NCBI GenBank assembly: GCA_030592825.1 | Contig: JAUVIG010000194.1 | Location: forward strand, 1-7,075 | DNA from: Chlorobiota bacterium | Lineage (GTDB): Bacteria; Bacteroidota; Bacteroidia; Bacteroidales; JAADGE01 | Direction of reading: 5' to 3' | DNA: 7,075 nt | Shown: one piece after another, positions 6,367-7,075 of the stretch | Position numbering within the stretch: position 1 is the stretch's first letter | Layout: every line of letters begins with the position of its first letter | The notes under the pieces: model-generated | Told to the model about the DNA's origin: nothing | The model's input: only the letters and a program-made list of their open reading frames with translations | The model's database searches: none | Made by a program: the position numbers and the translations under genes

Positions 6367-7075
6367 TTTTTTAAACTTTTTGACAATGTTAATAATTCTT
6401 CAAGTAGTTCGGGAAAAATATCCAAGGTCTTCTCAACAGCATTCAAATTAAATGTTTGTGCTTGTGTTTTCAGCTGAGATGCCCAATTTGCAAGTTTATA
6501 GTAATTATAAGATTTATAATTCTTTGAAATATAATCTGCCAAAGTGATAATTTCATTTATTATAAAAGTATTTGAAATAGTTTTCCATTTTGGTTCAACA
6601 TTTTTTTTCAGCATGTTATATAATTTATCCGGATTATTTATATTTTTTGTTTCCTTTGCTTTTAAATTTGAATCTGTTTCAATTTTAATATCTTCAACTT
6701 TGTGTTTTAAGTATTTGCAAATAGTTGAAATCAATTCATCAGAAGTAACCGGTTTGCCTAAATAATCATCGCAAACTTTTGTGATTTCTGTTTTCGCTTC
6801 CTGTGTTGAAGAAGCTGTAACTGCTATAATCGGGATATGTTTTGTTTTTTTATTCGATTTTATAAATTTAGTTGAATCAAGTCCGTTTATAACAGGCATA
6901 CGCATATCCATAAGTATTAATTGCGGTAAATATTGCATTGCCATATCTATAGCTTCTTTACCGTTTTCTGCTTCAATTATATTGAAATCGTAATCATGAA
7001 TATAAGATGACAGTAAATCTCTGTTTAATTTAATATCTTCAGCAATAAGTATAGTTGCTTTTTCAAATGTTACAG
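6363..7075 (-). CDS. C-terminal part of a probable hybrid sensor kinase: receiver plus degenerate HPt-like tail (5'-truncated by window edge)
   Basis: The frame is open from the right edge; 236 codons are visible, counted from the codon at 7073-7071. An internal ATG at 6944 is not the start, because it falls in the middle of the receiver: the preceding 43 codons encode its first strand and acidic pocket (ILIAEDIKLNRDLL at 8-21). The phospho-acceptor is D56 (LILMDMRMP), with T86 (AVTAS) and K107 (YLGKP). The opening (VTFEKATILIAEDI) resembles the junction after the ATPase domain in hybrid kinases, so the missing part probably contains sensor, HisKA and HATPase domains; this is inference. Residues about 145-236 form a helical tail. 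Its segment WASQLKTQAQTFN at 197-209 aligns with the HPt signature AHxLKGxAxxFG, but Ser199 replaces the phosphorylated histidine. The stop overlaps the next gene's ATG by four bases. Confidence 0.88.
   Translation of the reverse strand, partial: VTFEKATILIAEDIKLNRDLLSSYIHDYDFNIIEAENGKEAIDMAMQYLPQLILMDMRMPVINGLDSTKFIKSNKKTKHIPIIAVTASSTQEAKTEITKVCDDYLGKPVTSDELISTICKYLKHKVEDIKIETDSNLKAKETKNINNPDKLYNMLKKNVEPKWKTISNTFIINEIITLADYISKNYKSYNYYKLANWASQLKTQAQTFNLNAVEKTLDIFPELLEELLTLSKSLKK

Noticed and set aside
6544..6993. Two hydrophobic-looking open frames on the + strand (6544-6765 and 6781-6993)
   Set aside because: Antisense to the partial receiver protein; the apparent membrane-like sequence comes from reading Lys/Glu/Asn-rich codons backwards.

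Overview
The window reads as a chromosomal segment of an AT-rich member of the Bacteroidota, probably an uncultured Bacteroidales-like lineage. Three things suggest this: the low-GC coding style, A-rich leaders with no strong Shine-Dalgarno sequence, and copies of the Bacteroidota -7 promoter box TAnnTTTG (773-780 on +, 3611-3618 on -, 3770-3777 on +). There is no rRNA, tRNA, CRISPR array or insertion sequence, and no gene-free stretch over 300 bases.

Left part (1-1363, + strand): a short conserved-hypothetical protein (104-643) carries a pattern resembling the active site of alkyladenine DNA glycosylases. It is followed by a two-gene toxin-antitoxin module: a small acidic antitoxin (799-1005) overlapping by 14 bases a VapC-type PIN-domain RNase (992-1363). 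These genes are more AT-rich than the metabolic genes after them, which suits an accessory cassette.

Middle part (1458-5043): two fold-type II PLP enzymes on the + strand flank a small CoA-binding protein on the - strand. The first (1458-2942) belongs to a conserved family with no assigned reaction that I know of. The second (3796-5043) is a threonine-synthase-like enzyme with an N-terminal Cys4 zinc-ribbon-like motif. A strong 12-bp hairpin follows the first PLP gene, and the CoA-binding and threonine-synthase-like genes are divergently transcribed from recognisable -7 boxes.

Right part (5221-7075, - strand): a two-component signalling operon. A gene entering from the right edge ends in a receiver domain plus a helical tail that looks like a histidine-phosphotransfer domain lacking its histidine. 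It overlaps by ATGA a complete soluble receiver-histidine kinase. The two products probably act in one phosphorelay, but no output gene is visible. The most notable points are the glycosylase-like protein, the unassigned PLP enzyme family, the unclassified antitoxin and the His-less HPt-like domain.
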